Assembly: GCA_937988695.1 (NCBI GenBank)
Contig: CALKHM010000161.1
Span: forward strand, 1-7,054
DNA from: an uncultured Microbacterium sp.
GTDB lineage: Bacteria > Actinomycetota > Actinomycetes > Actinomycetales > Microbacteriaceae
Direction of reading: 5' to 3'
DNA length: 7,054 nucleotides
The position numbers and the translations under genes are program-made. A model generated the notes under the pieces. It saw nothing but the letters and a program-made list of their open reading frames with translations. It was not told the origin of the DNA and searched no databases. Positions 1-6,093 of the stretch are shown piece by piece (positions within the stretch are counted from its first letter, which is position 1; every line of letters begins with the position of its first letter).

Positions 1-726
1 CTGGGCGGCGGCGGCTCGATTTTGACTGTCCCGATCCTCACGTACGTGCTGGGAATGAGCACCCATGAGGCGATCTCCGCGTCACTGTTCATCGTGGGTG
101 TTACCAGTATCGCCGCTATGGTGGGACACGCCCGCTCTGGAAAGGTGAAATGGAGGTCCGGGGCCGAGTTCGGCGCTGCGGGAATGGTCGGTGCCTTTGT
201 CGGAGCTCAGCTCGGTGCGATCATCCCGAGCGCGGTGTTGATGATCATTTTCGCAGTCGTGATGCTCCTGGCCGCCGCCGCGATGATCCGCGGACGCAAG
301 TCCTCGCGCGGAGAAGACAGACGAGCTTCTCAGCGAGCTCGCACTCTACAGATGATTGTCAGCGGCACCGTCGTAGGAATCATGACCGGCCTCGTCGGAG
401 TCGGTGGCGGGTTCCTAATCGTGCCCGCGCTTGTTCTGTTCACAGGACTCCCGATGGCGACTGCGGTCGGCACCTCACTCCTAGTGATCGCGTTGAACTC
501 TGCCGCAGGGTTCGGAGGGACGATGCTCACGGTCACACTCGACTGGCCAGTCGTCCTCGCGTTCACAGTGATTGCTATCGCAGGCTCGTTCGCAGGTCTC
601 GCACTTGCCAAGCGAATCCCTGGACACACCCTGCGCAAGGGATTCGGCTTTTTTGTCCTCGTGATGGGCATCTTGGTGCTCACACAAGAAATCCCACCAC
701 TTATTGCATCTGCCGCCGGACCCTGA
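1..726 (+). CDS. TauE/SafE family membrane permease (5' end outside window)
   Basis: Integral membrane protein of the TauE/SafE (sulfite exporter / DUF81) family, whose members are thought to move sulfite, sulfonates or other small anions across the cytoplasmic membrane. The frame is open from the first base, so the gene starts before the window; a TTG at 22 is only an internal leucine codon. The 241 codons present show the two-fold repeat of the family: a first glycine-rich motif, GGGGSILTVP, at the left edge, and a second, GLVGVGGGFLIVPAL, near residues 128-142. Each is followed by several hydrophobic segments, and a basic loop (RGRKSSRGEDRR) lies between the halves. Family members are about 250-260 residues, so probably only some 10-20 N-terminal residues are missing. 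A DUF2892 gene follows 67 bp downstream; in many bacteria this pair sits with rhodanese or persulfide-detoxification genes, which suggests sulfur handling. The substrate cannot be read from the sequence. Confidence 0.9.
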   Translation: MGGGGSILTVPILTYVLGMSTHEAISASLFIVGVTSIAAMVGHARSGKVKWRSGAEFGAAGMVGAFVGAQLGAIIPSAVLMIIFAVVMLLAAAAMIRGRKSSRGEDRRASQRARTLQMIVSGTVVGIMTGLVGVGGGFLIVPALVLFTGLPMATAVGTSLLVIALNSAAGFGGTMLTVTLDWPVVLAFTVIAIAGSFAGLALAKRIPGHTLRKGFGFFVLVMGILVLTQEIPPLIASAAGP

Positions 727-733
727 CCCGAAG

Positions 734-759
734 GGAATCGCGCCTCATTCAGCGATTCC
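734..759 (+). repeat. Intercistronic 8-bp inverted repeat (hairpin)
   Basis: GGAATCGC at 734-741 is the exact reverse complement of GCGATTCC at 752-759, with a 10-nt loop between. It begins 7 bp after the stop codon of the permease gene and ends 34 bp before the start of the DUF2892 gene. No T-run follows, so it is not a standard intrinsic terminator. An mRNA-stabilising or attenuating hairpin between two co-transcribed genes is the simplest reading. Confidence 0.5.
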
Positions 760-778
760 GCAAGCCCTAAACAGCTGG

Positions 779-784
779 AAGGAG
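779..784 (+). promoter_or_regulatory. Ribosome binding site of the DUF2892 gene
   Basis: AAGGAG lies 9 nt before the ATG at 794. It decides that start over an in-frame ATG at 704, which would lie inside the permease gene. Confidence 0.75.
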
Positions 785-793
785 AACCCGCTT

Positions 794-1177
794 ATGACTG
801 CTCGATCCACCGCCTCAAGCGTCTCATGTCCGGTGGGCGTCGCAGGACGTCTATTTCGAGGTGGTATTTCTATTTTCCTCAGCGCGTTGGCCATATCGAT
901 GCTTCCGAGCGATCCGGTCATAGCGATATCGGTGGGAACACTCTCGATCGCGGTCGCACTCTCGGCAGCCACTGGACTATGCCCCATAAGCTTCCTCGCC
1001 CTCCGCTCTCGGCCGAGGGCGTCGCTGAACACCTTCGGGTTTCCTGACGCCAGTGGCCGATCGCGCGAGGGAGCGGAGGCAGCTTGTGCCGCTATTTGTG
1101 CCAAGTACGCAGCGCAGAGGTCGCCTGGAGAGGAAGGACGCCGTTGCCAAGGGCAGCGAGTTGCTGGTTGCCGGTGA
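794..1177 (+). CDS. DUF2892 (YgaP-type) small membrane protein with run-on C-terminus
   Basis: Predicted small inner-membrane protein of the DUF2892 family, the two-helix segment found fused to or beside rhodaneses such as YgaP. The start is the ATG at 794, preceded by AAGGAG. Residues about 18-37 (from RLFRGGISIFL) and 43-70 form two hydrophobic helices. The second ends in TGLCPISFLAL, which matches the family's C-terminal 'GxCP' signature; the cysteine at about residue 62 is the conserved one. Family members usually stop soon after this motif at about 60-75 residues. Here the frame runs on to 128 residues, and the last 29 codons are antisense to the 3' end of the methyltransferase gene. The tail (Arg, Ala, Cys and Gly rich) does not look like part of the family and may be run-on past a recombination junction. 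It probably forms an operon with the permease. No catalytic role is known; a sulfur-related role is inferred from the neighbour. Confidence 0.72.
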   Translation: MTARSTASSVSCPVGVAGRLFRGGISIFLSALAISMLPSDPVIAISVGTLSIAVALSAATGLCPISFLALRSRPRASLNTFGFPDASGRSREGAEAACAAICAKYAAQRSPGEEGRRCQGQRVAGCR

Positions 1178-2276
1178 GGCCAAGACGTGCATCCGTAACC
1201 CAGCCGGTCGGCAATCCCATGAGCCATTCGACAAACGAGGCCGACGGGCGTGGTCCCGACGCCTCGTTGAGAATTGCCGGGCTTGGTGCGACCCGGCCAA
1301 TGACGTGCTCCCATCGGGCTATCGAATCGGCATAGCGTCCCCAGCGGTGAAGATTCCGTCTATCAGCGACCACAGTGTCTCCGGTTCGCTGCTCTTGCTC
1401 TGCAAGCCAGTCGGCCCGTTGAGCGCCAGATCGACGATCTGATGGGACAGCGCGATCGTTCCGTGGCGCGCTCGCACCTGCTCTAACGACTCGCCACCGC
1501 GGGTCGAGTCGGTTGCCAGCGGCGTCCGGAACAGCGTCTTGGCGGTGCGCGAGGATGAAGATGCGAAGCCGGGGGGGAGGAGCGCCGACAATGGACGCTG
1601 GTAGGCCGAGCCATTGCGTGTCATACCGCAGGTCGGCCAGATCGCCGAGTACGGCGCCGGCTGCCCGGAGAGGTCGAGCTGCGAGGTCTCCCAGACCCCA
1701 CGGGTCGGGTTCCAGGTCGCGAAGGGTTGCAGCGTCGGGGGTTGCGTGATCGGGGTTGCGTTGCGCATCGTGGTCTCCTTCCAAAGCTGTGCGGACGGCG
1801 GGTGAGGACAGCAGGCCGCGCACGTTCTCGATGACGACGATCTGGGGTTGCAGCACGTCGATCGCTTCGGCCATATACGACCAGAGCCCGGAGCGGGTTC
1901 CGGGTGCGAGGCCGGCCCGCTTACCCACGGTCGAAACGTCCTGGCAGGGGAAGCCTCCGCAGAGCACGTCGACCGGAGGCACGGCCCGCCAGTCGATGGT
2001 TGTGATGTCGCCCAGGTTCGGGGCGTCGGGCCAGTGGTGGGCGAAGATGCGCGAGACTTGTTCGTTGTTCTCGGAGAACCAGATCGTCTCGGCGTCGAGG
2101 GCGTGTTCGACAGCGAGGTCGAGCCCGCCATAGCCCGAGAACAGTGATCCGGCTCTGAGCGGGTGGCCGTCGCCGTTGGGATCGTGCATGTGGACTCCGG
2201 GCTGACAGGTGATCCCGGCTGGACTCCACGCATCGAAGTCGCTGCCGGGCTGGTCATCAGCCAGGTGCACGACCAT
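1092..2276 (-). CDS. DNA (cytosine-5-)-methyltransferase, orphan, phage/mobile-element type
   Basis: Transfers a methyl group from S-adenosylmethionine to C5 of cytosine in a specific DNA sequence. Read from the ATG at 2276 (394 residues), it shows: motif I with SLFSGYGGLDLA at about 44-55 (SAM binding); motif IV GGFPCQDVS at 107-115 with catalytic Cys111; motif VI VVIENVRG at 147-154; a motif VIII variant PPRLRIFILA, keeping both arginines but with proline where Gln or His is usual; and motif X ALGNGVLP ending near 382. The segment FVEWLMGLPTGWVTD before motif X is typical of phage and mobile-element enzymes. The target-recognition region is short, and the recognition sequence cannot be predicted. 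No restriction endonuclease is in view, so it may be a solo enzyme protecting transferred DNA. It is divergent from the relaxase gene. Start uncertain: the ATG at 2276 lacks a Shine-Dalgarno sequence, while the in-frame ATG at 2189 has GGAG 5 nt upstream and would give 365 residues with motif I intact. Confidence 0.93.
   Translation of the reverse strand: MVVHLADDQPGSDFDAWSPAGITCQPGVHMHDPNGDGHPLRAGSLFSGYGGLDLAVEHALDAETIWFSENNEQVSRIFAHHWPDAPNLGDITTIDWRAVPPVDVLCGGFPCQDVSTVGKRAGLAPGTRSGLWSYMAEAIDVLQPQIVVIENVRGLLSSPAVRTALEGDHDAQRNPDHATPDAATLRDLEPDPWGLGDLAARPLRAAGAVLGDLADLRYDTQWLGLPASIVGAPPPRLRIFILAHRQDAVPDAAGNRLDPRWRVVRAGASAPRNDRAVPSDRRSGAQRADWLAEQEQRTGDTVVADRRNLHRWGRYADSIARWEHVIGRVAPSPAILNEASGPRPSASFVEWLMGLPTGWVTDARLGLTGNQQLAALGNGVLPLQATSALRTWHK
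2195..2198 (-). promoter_or_regulatory. Possible ribosome binding site for a downstream methyltransferase start
   Basis: On the minus strand GGAG lies 5 nt before the in-frame ATG at 2189-2187. Starting there, the protein would begin MHDPNGDGHPLRAGSLFSG, an N-terminal length common for these enzymes. The region upstream of 2189 still has coding-like third positions (about 21 of 28 codons end in G or C), so the longer start is not excluded. Confidence 0.4.
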
Positions 2277-2404
2277 TCGAACAACTGCGGCAACGCCCGG
2301 AAGCCGATGCTCCGACCCACACTCGGCACACCGCCCCGGCGCACTTCGGAATCCGCGACTCAGACGCCGCCGGTCCTCAGCCGCCGGCTCCCCGAGCCAT
2401 CACA

Positions 2405-2417
2405 CGTCTTTCAGACG
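2405..2417. repeat. Small 5-bp hairpin adjoining the large inverted repeat
   Basis: CGTCT at 2405-2409 pairs with AGACG at 2413-2417 around a 3-nt loop. It shares its last base with the left arm of the large inverted repeat, so the two structures are stacked side by side. On its own it is short enough to arise by chance. Confidence 0.35.
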
Positions 2418-2467
2418 AGCCCGCGAGCGGGATTTATCGCATCTGATGCGATCGGGCTCGCGGGCTC
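2417..2467. repeat. Nested perfect inverted repeat upstream of the relaxase (operator or oriT candidate)
   Basis: Outer arms: GAGCCCGCGAGC at 2417-2428 and its exact reverse complement GCTCGCGGGCTC at 2456-2467. Nested inside is a second perfect palindrome, ATCGCATCTGATGCGAT (2436-2452), with 8-bp arms around a single central T. The unpaired spacers are unequal: 7 nt on the left, 3 nt on the right. The right arm also contains a tandem CGGGCTC with 8-bp period (2453-2468). The structure ends 37 bp before the relaxase GTG. A 17-bp palindrome of this form would suit a dimeric repressor acting on both divergent genes. Inverted repeats close to a relaxase gene are also typical of oriT. There is no T-run, so a terminator is unlikely. 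Confidence 0.8.
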
Positions 2468-2490
2468 ACCTGCCCTCCGAACGGCGGCGG

Positions 2491-2496
2491 AAGGAG
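2491..2496 (+). promoter_or_regulatory. Ribosome binding site of the relaxase gene
   Basis: AAGGAG, 8 nt before the GTG at 2505. It fixes the relaxase start there rather than at the upstream in-frame ATG at 2163, which lies antisense within the methyltransferase gene. Confidence 0.85.
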
Positions 2497-2504
2497 CAGC
2501 CCAG

Positions 2505-5500
2505 GTGACGGTTTCGATGCGCGTGATGAGCGCGGGCGATGGGTACAAGTACCTGTTAAAGTCCATCGCCGCGGGCGACGGCGACCGCTCGCTGTCCACG
2601 CCGTTGACCCGCTACTACGCGGAGGCGGGAACGCCGCCCGGCTTCTGGATGGGCTCGGGGCTGGGTCGTCTCGGGCACGGCGAGCTGGTCGAGGGAGCGC
2701 AGGTCTCAGAAGCTCAGCTCGCGCTGTTGGTCGGGATGGGCCATGACCCGATCACGGGCGAGCCGCTGGGCCGCGCCTACCAGCAGTTCGCGTCGGTCGC
2801 TGAGCGGATCAAGCAGCGCGTCGACGCTCTCGACGCCGAGTTGGGGCCGGCGACTCGAGCGCAGGAAGTGGCTGCGATCGAGGCGGAGGAAGCCGAGCGC
2901 GACACCCGCCGTGCGGTAGCCGGTTACGACTTTACGTTCAGCGTGCCGAAGTCGGTCTCCACGATCTGGGCGGTTGCAGACGCCGGCACCCAAGCCCTGA
3001 TCGCAGACGCCCATCACGCAGCGGTTGCGGAGCTGGTTGCGTTCCTCGAACGCGAGGTTGCCGCAACACGGGTCGGTGCAACCGGCCCGGATGGCGCGGT
3101 TGCGCACGTCGATGTCGCAGGCGTCGTGGCCGCGGCGTTCGATCACTACGACAGCCGCGCCGGCGACCCGCAGTTGCACACCCACGTCGTCATCAGCAAC
3201 AAGGTCCTGACCGTGCAGGACGGCCGCTGGCGGACCCTCGCCGGCCGGCCGATGCACACGGTGGTCGTCGCCGCGTCGGAGCTCTACAACGCGGCCCTGG
3301 CCGATCAGCTCACCCGCGTCCTCGGCGTGGAGTGGGAGGCGCGCGAACGTGGCAGGGATCGGAACCCGGCATGGGAAATCGAGGGCGTGCCCGACGAGCT
3401 GGTGGCCGAGTTCTCCACCCGGTCCCGGCACATCGAGGCCGAGAAAGACCGCCTCATCGCCGGGTACGTCGCCAAGCACGGTAGGCAGCCCTCCGCGCGA
3501 ACGGTGCTGAAACTGCGGGCGCAGGCGACGCTCGCCACGAGGCCGGAGAAGCAGGTCCGGTCGCTGGCCGACCTCACGGCCGAGTGGCGCCAGCGTGCCG
3601 GCCGGGTGCTGCGCCGGGACCCGAACGGCTGGGCGCGCACGCTCACCACGGCCAACGCGCAGGCGCCACGGCGGGTGCTGCGCGCCGATGATGTGCCGCT
3701 GGATGTGGTGCGCGAGGTCGGGCAGACTGTGATGGAGACGGTCGGTGAGAAGCGTTCGACCTGGACCCGCTGGAACCTGCACGCCGAAGCATCCCGGCAG
3801 TTGATGGGGTGGCGGTTCGCCAGCATCCAGGATCGGGAGGCGATCACCGGGCTCGTGGTCGATGCCGCCGAGCACGCTTCGCTGCGGCTGACGCCGCCGG
3901 AGCTGGCGTCGAGCCCGTTGCAGTTCCGCCGCGTGGACGGCACCTCCCGGTTCCGCCCGCACGCCTCGACCCTGTTCTCATCCGAAGTCCTGCTGGCCGC
4001 CGAAGACCAACTCCTGGCGCGCGCCGCCACAACGACCGGGCCGGTGGTGCCGTTGGAGACGGTCGAGAGGATCGCCCGCAAGCCCGACGCCCGCGGCCGG
4101 GTGCTCGGCGAGGATCAGGCCGCGGCCCTTGCCGCGATCGCGGTCTCCGGGCGGGTCGTGGACGTGCTGGTCGGCCCGGCCGGGGCCGGGAAGACGACGG
4201 CGATGAATGGGCTTCGCCGGGCGTGGGAGAAGGAGCACGGCACAGGGTCGGTGATCGGGCTCGCCCCCTCGGCGGTCGCCGCGCAGGTCCTCGCCGATGA
4301 CCTCGGCATCGCCACGGAGAACACGGCGAAGTGGTGGCAGAACCACATCATGTACGGGACTACGTTCACGGCCGGGCAGCTCGTCATCATCGACGAGGCG
4401 AGCCTGGCCGGCACGATGTCGTTGGATCGGCTCACCCGTGAAGCCGAGAAGGCCGGCGCGAAAGCCCTCCTGGTCGGCGACTGGGGCCAGCTCCAATCAC
4501 CGGGCGCCGGCGGCAGTTTCGCCATGCTCGTGCACGATCGCGATGACGCTCCCGAGTTGACCGATCTGCACCGCTTCACCAACGAGTGGGAGAAGACCAC
4601 CTCGCTGCAACTCCGCCACGGCCGTGCTGAGGCGATCGACACTCTGATCGAGCACGGCCGGATCACCGGGGGCGATGAGGAAGCGATGGTCGACGCCGCC
4701 TACACCGCGTGGCGGCGTGATCTTGCCGCCGGGCGGGCGTCGATCCTGGTCACCGAGACCCACGCGACCGTCATCGAGCTGAACACCAGGGCGCGGGCGG
4801 ATCGGATCATCGACGGCACCGTGAGTCCCACTCGCGAACTCGCCCTGCGCGACGGCACCGCGGTCTCGGAGGGCGATCTGGTCATCACCCGCGAGAACGA
4901 CCGGCGGCTCCGCAACGGCCGAACGTGGGTCCGCAACGGCTCCCGCTGGATCGTCACCGGGGTTCGCGAGGATGGGTCGGTCAGCATCCGCCCGGCCGGG
5001 CGCAGGTTCGGCGGCGGGATCGTCCTGCCGGCCGACTATGTGGCCGAGCACCTGGACCTCGGCTACGCGATCACCGCGCACCGCGCCCAGGGCGTCACCA
5101 CCGACACCGCGCACGCGGTCGTCACGGCCACCACGACGCGGGAGAACTTCTACGTCTCCATGACCCGCGGCGCCCACAGCAACCACGCCTATGTCGCCGT
5201 CGACCGGGAAGATGCCGAACACGCGGTGCCACATCCCGGCGACAACCCGAACGTCACCTCCCGCTCGATCCTCTACGGCGTGTTGCAGCACATCGGCGCC
5301 GAGCTGTCTGCGCACGAGACGATCGCTGCCGAGCAGGACCGCTGGGGCTCGATCGCGCAGCTCGCGGCCGAGTACGACACGATCGCGCAAGCCGCACAGC
5401 ACGACCGCTGGGCGACCTTGCTCGCCGCGTCCGGGGTCACCGTCGAGCAGGTCGAAGACGTGCTCGGCTCCGACGCCTACGGCGCGCTGTCGGCCGAGCT

Positions 5501-6071
5501 GCGTCACGCCGAGGCCAATCACCACGACCTCGACGCGCTGCTCCCGCGGCTGGTCGCCGCGCGGAGTCTGAACGATGCCGACGACATCGCCTCCGTTCTC
5601 CACGCCCGCGTCGCGCGCGCCACCGCTCGGCCCGCCGGATCAGGCCGCACTCGCAAGTCTCCGAGGCTGATCGTCGGACTGATCCCGCACGCTGGCGGGC
5701 AGATGGCCGAGGACATGCGGCAAGCCCTGGACGAGCGCCGCGACCTGATCGAGGCCCGCGCCGACGCCGTGCTCCGCGGCTCCCTCACCGATGAGGAACC
5801 GTGGACCGCCGACCTCGGCGCGGAGCCGAGGGGCGAGAAGCAGAAGGCGGCGTGGTGGCGTGCCGCCCGCACCGTCGCCGCCTACCGCGACCGTTACGGC
5901 ATCACCGACGACCGGACCCCGCTCGGCCCGACGCCGGAGAGCACCAGCCAGAAGATCGACGCCATCCGCGCCCGCGCCGCCTTCAACCGCGCGCAGGCGA
6001 TCGCTCACGAACGCGCGACGGCTGATGCGATGCGGCCAGCGACCACATCACGCCCCGCACCGAGCTTGTGA
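2505..6071 (+). CDS. mobF: MobF-family (TrwC/TraA-type) conjugative relaxase-helicase
   Basis: Nicks the transferred strand at oriT, stays covalently bound to its 5' end, and unwinds it 5'-3' during conjugation. The start is GTG 2505, giving 1188 residues. The N-terminal relaxase domain (about 1-330) begins VTVSMRVMSAGDGYKYLL. The tyrosine pair Tyr37/Tyr38 (RYYAEAGTPPG) matches a TrwC catalytic tyrosine pair. FTFSVPKSVS is at about 144-153. The metal-binding histidines are His214, His225 and His227 (HYDSRAGDPQLHTH), with the same 11 and 2 spacing as TrwC. A linker region of about 200 residues leads to a RecD-like superfamily 1 helicase: Walker A GPAGAGKT at 557-564, Walker B IIDEAS with Asp630/Glu631, GDWGQLQSPG at about 658-667, AHRAQGVTTDT at about 858-868, and SMTRG with Arg888. 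A charged, largely helical C-terminal region (about 906-1188) has no motif I recognise. All catalytic residues are present, so it is probably functional. The length is normal for actinobacterial MobF proteins. Confidence 0.95.
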   Translation: MTVSMRVMSAGDGYKYLLKSIAAGDGDRSLSTPLTRYYAEAGTPPGFWMGSGLGRLGHGELVEGAQVSEAQLALLVGMGHDPITGEPLGRAYQQFASVAERIKQRVDALDAELGPATRAQEVAAIEAEEAERDTRRAVAGYDFTFSVPKSVSTIWAVADAGTQALIADAHHAAVAELVAFLEREVAATRVGATGPDGAVAHVDVAGVVAAAFDHYDSRAGDPQLHTHVVISNKVLTVQDGRWRTLAGRPMHTVVVAASELYNAALADQLTRVLGVEWEARERGRDRNPAWEIEGVPDELVAEFSTRSRHIEAEKDRLIAGYVAKHGRQPSARTVLKLRAQATLATRPEKQVRSLADLTAEWRQRAGRVLRRDPNGWARTLTTANAQAPRRVLRADDVPLDVVREVGQTVMETVGEKRSTWTRWNLHAEASRQLMGWRFASIQDREAITGLVVDAAEHASLRLTPPELASSPLQFRRVDGTSRFRPHASTLFSSEVLLAAEDQLLARAATTTGPVVPLETVERIARKPDARGRVLGEDQAAALAAIAVSGRVVDVLVGPAGAGKTTAMNGLRRAWEKEHGTGSVIGLAPSAVAAQVLADDLGIATENTAKWWQNHIMYGTTFTAGQLVIIDEASLAGTMSLDRLTREAEKAGAKALLVGDWGQLQSPGAGGSFAMLVHDRDDAPELTDLHRFTNEWEKTTSLQLRHGRAEAIDTLIEHGRITGGDEEAMVDAAYTAWRRDLAAGRASILVTETHATVIELNTRARADRIIDGTVSPTRELALRDGTAVSEGDLVITRENDRRLRNGRTWVRNGSRWIVTGVREDGSVSIRPAGRRFGGGIVLPADYVAEHLDLGYAITAHRAQGVTTDTAHAVVTATTTRENFYVSMTRGAHSNHAYVAVDREDAEHAVPHPGDNPNVTSRSILYGVLQHIGAELSAHETIAAEQDRWGSIAQLAAEYDTIAQAAQHDRWATLLAASGVTVEQVEDVLGSDAYGALSAELRHAEANHHDLDALLPRLVAARSLNDADDIASVLHARVARATARPAGSGRTRKSPRLIVGLIPHAGGQMAEDMRQALDERRDLIEARADAVLRGSLTDEEPWTADLGAEPRGEKQKAAWWRAARTVAAYRDRYGITDDRTPLGPTPESTSQKIDAIRARAAFNRAQAIAHERATADAMRPATTSRPAPSL

Positions 6072-6093
6072 ACCCGTCCAGCGCGGGCGGCCG

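Larger units (their letters stand above)
2277..2504. promoter_or_regulatory. Divergent intergenic region between methyltransferase and relaxase genes
   Basis: Both genes read away from this 228-bp stretch, so promoters for both should lie in or near it. I see no convincing -35/-10 pair on either strand, which is common for high-GC actinobacterial promoters. Its right part holds the nested inverted repeat at 2417-2467, a small hairpin at 2405-2417 and the relaxase ribosome binding site. Its left part (about 2277-2399) is also an in-frame, stop-free upward continuation of the methyltransferase frame, and may be partly coding. Confidence 0.45.

Noticed and set aside
997..1021. CGCCCTC (997-1003) / GAGGGCG (1015-1021) inverted repeat as a terminator
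   Set aside because: It lies inside the DUF2892 frame, has an 11-nt loop and is not followed by a T-run, so a GC-rich chance pairing is more likely.
1319..2344. Minus-strand frame of 341 codons overlapping the methyltransferase
   Set aside because: A shifted frame of the methyltransferase gene with low-complexity Ser/Arg/Thr/Pro translation. The other frame holds all methyltransferase motifs.
2163..2504. In-frame extension of the relaxase frame back to an ATG at 2163 (114 extra codons)
   Set aside because: It is antisense to the methyltransferase 5' region and has no relaxase-like sequence. The GTG at 2505 has AAGGAG at 8 nt and gives the conserved MobF N-terminus.
2706..3962. Long minus-strand open frame (418 codons) opposite the relaxase
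   Set aside because: A shadow frame caused by high GC. The translation is Arg/Gly/Pro rich with no domain, and the plus-strand frame has clear catalytic motifs.
4497..5603. Long minus-strand open frame (368 codons) opposite the helicase domain
   Set aside because: A shadow of the relaxase gene. It has no recognisable motif, and the sense frame carries the conserved helicase motifs here.
6072..6093. Bidirectional terminator between the convergent relaxase and DprA genes
   Set aside because: The 22-bp gap has no stem with a T-run, so none can be supported.
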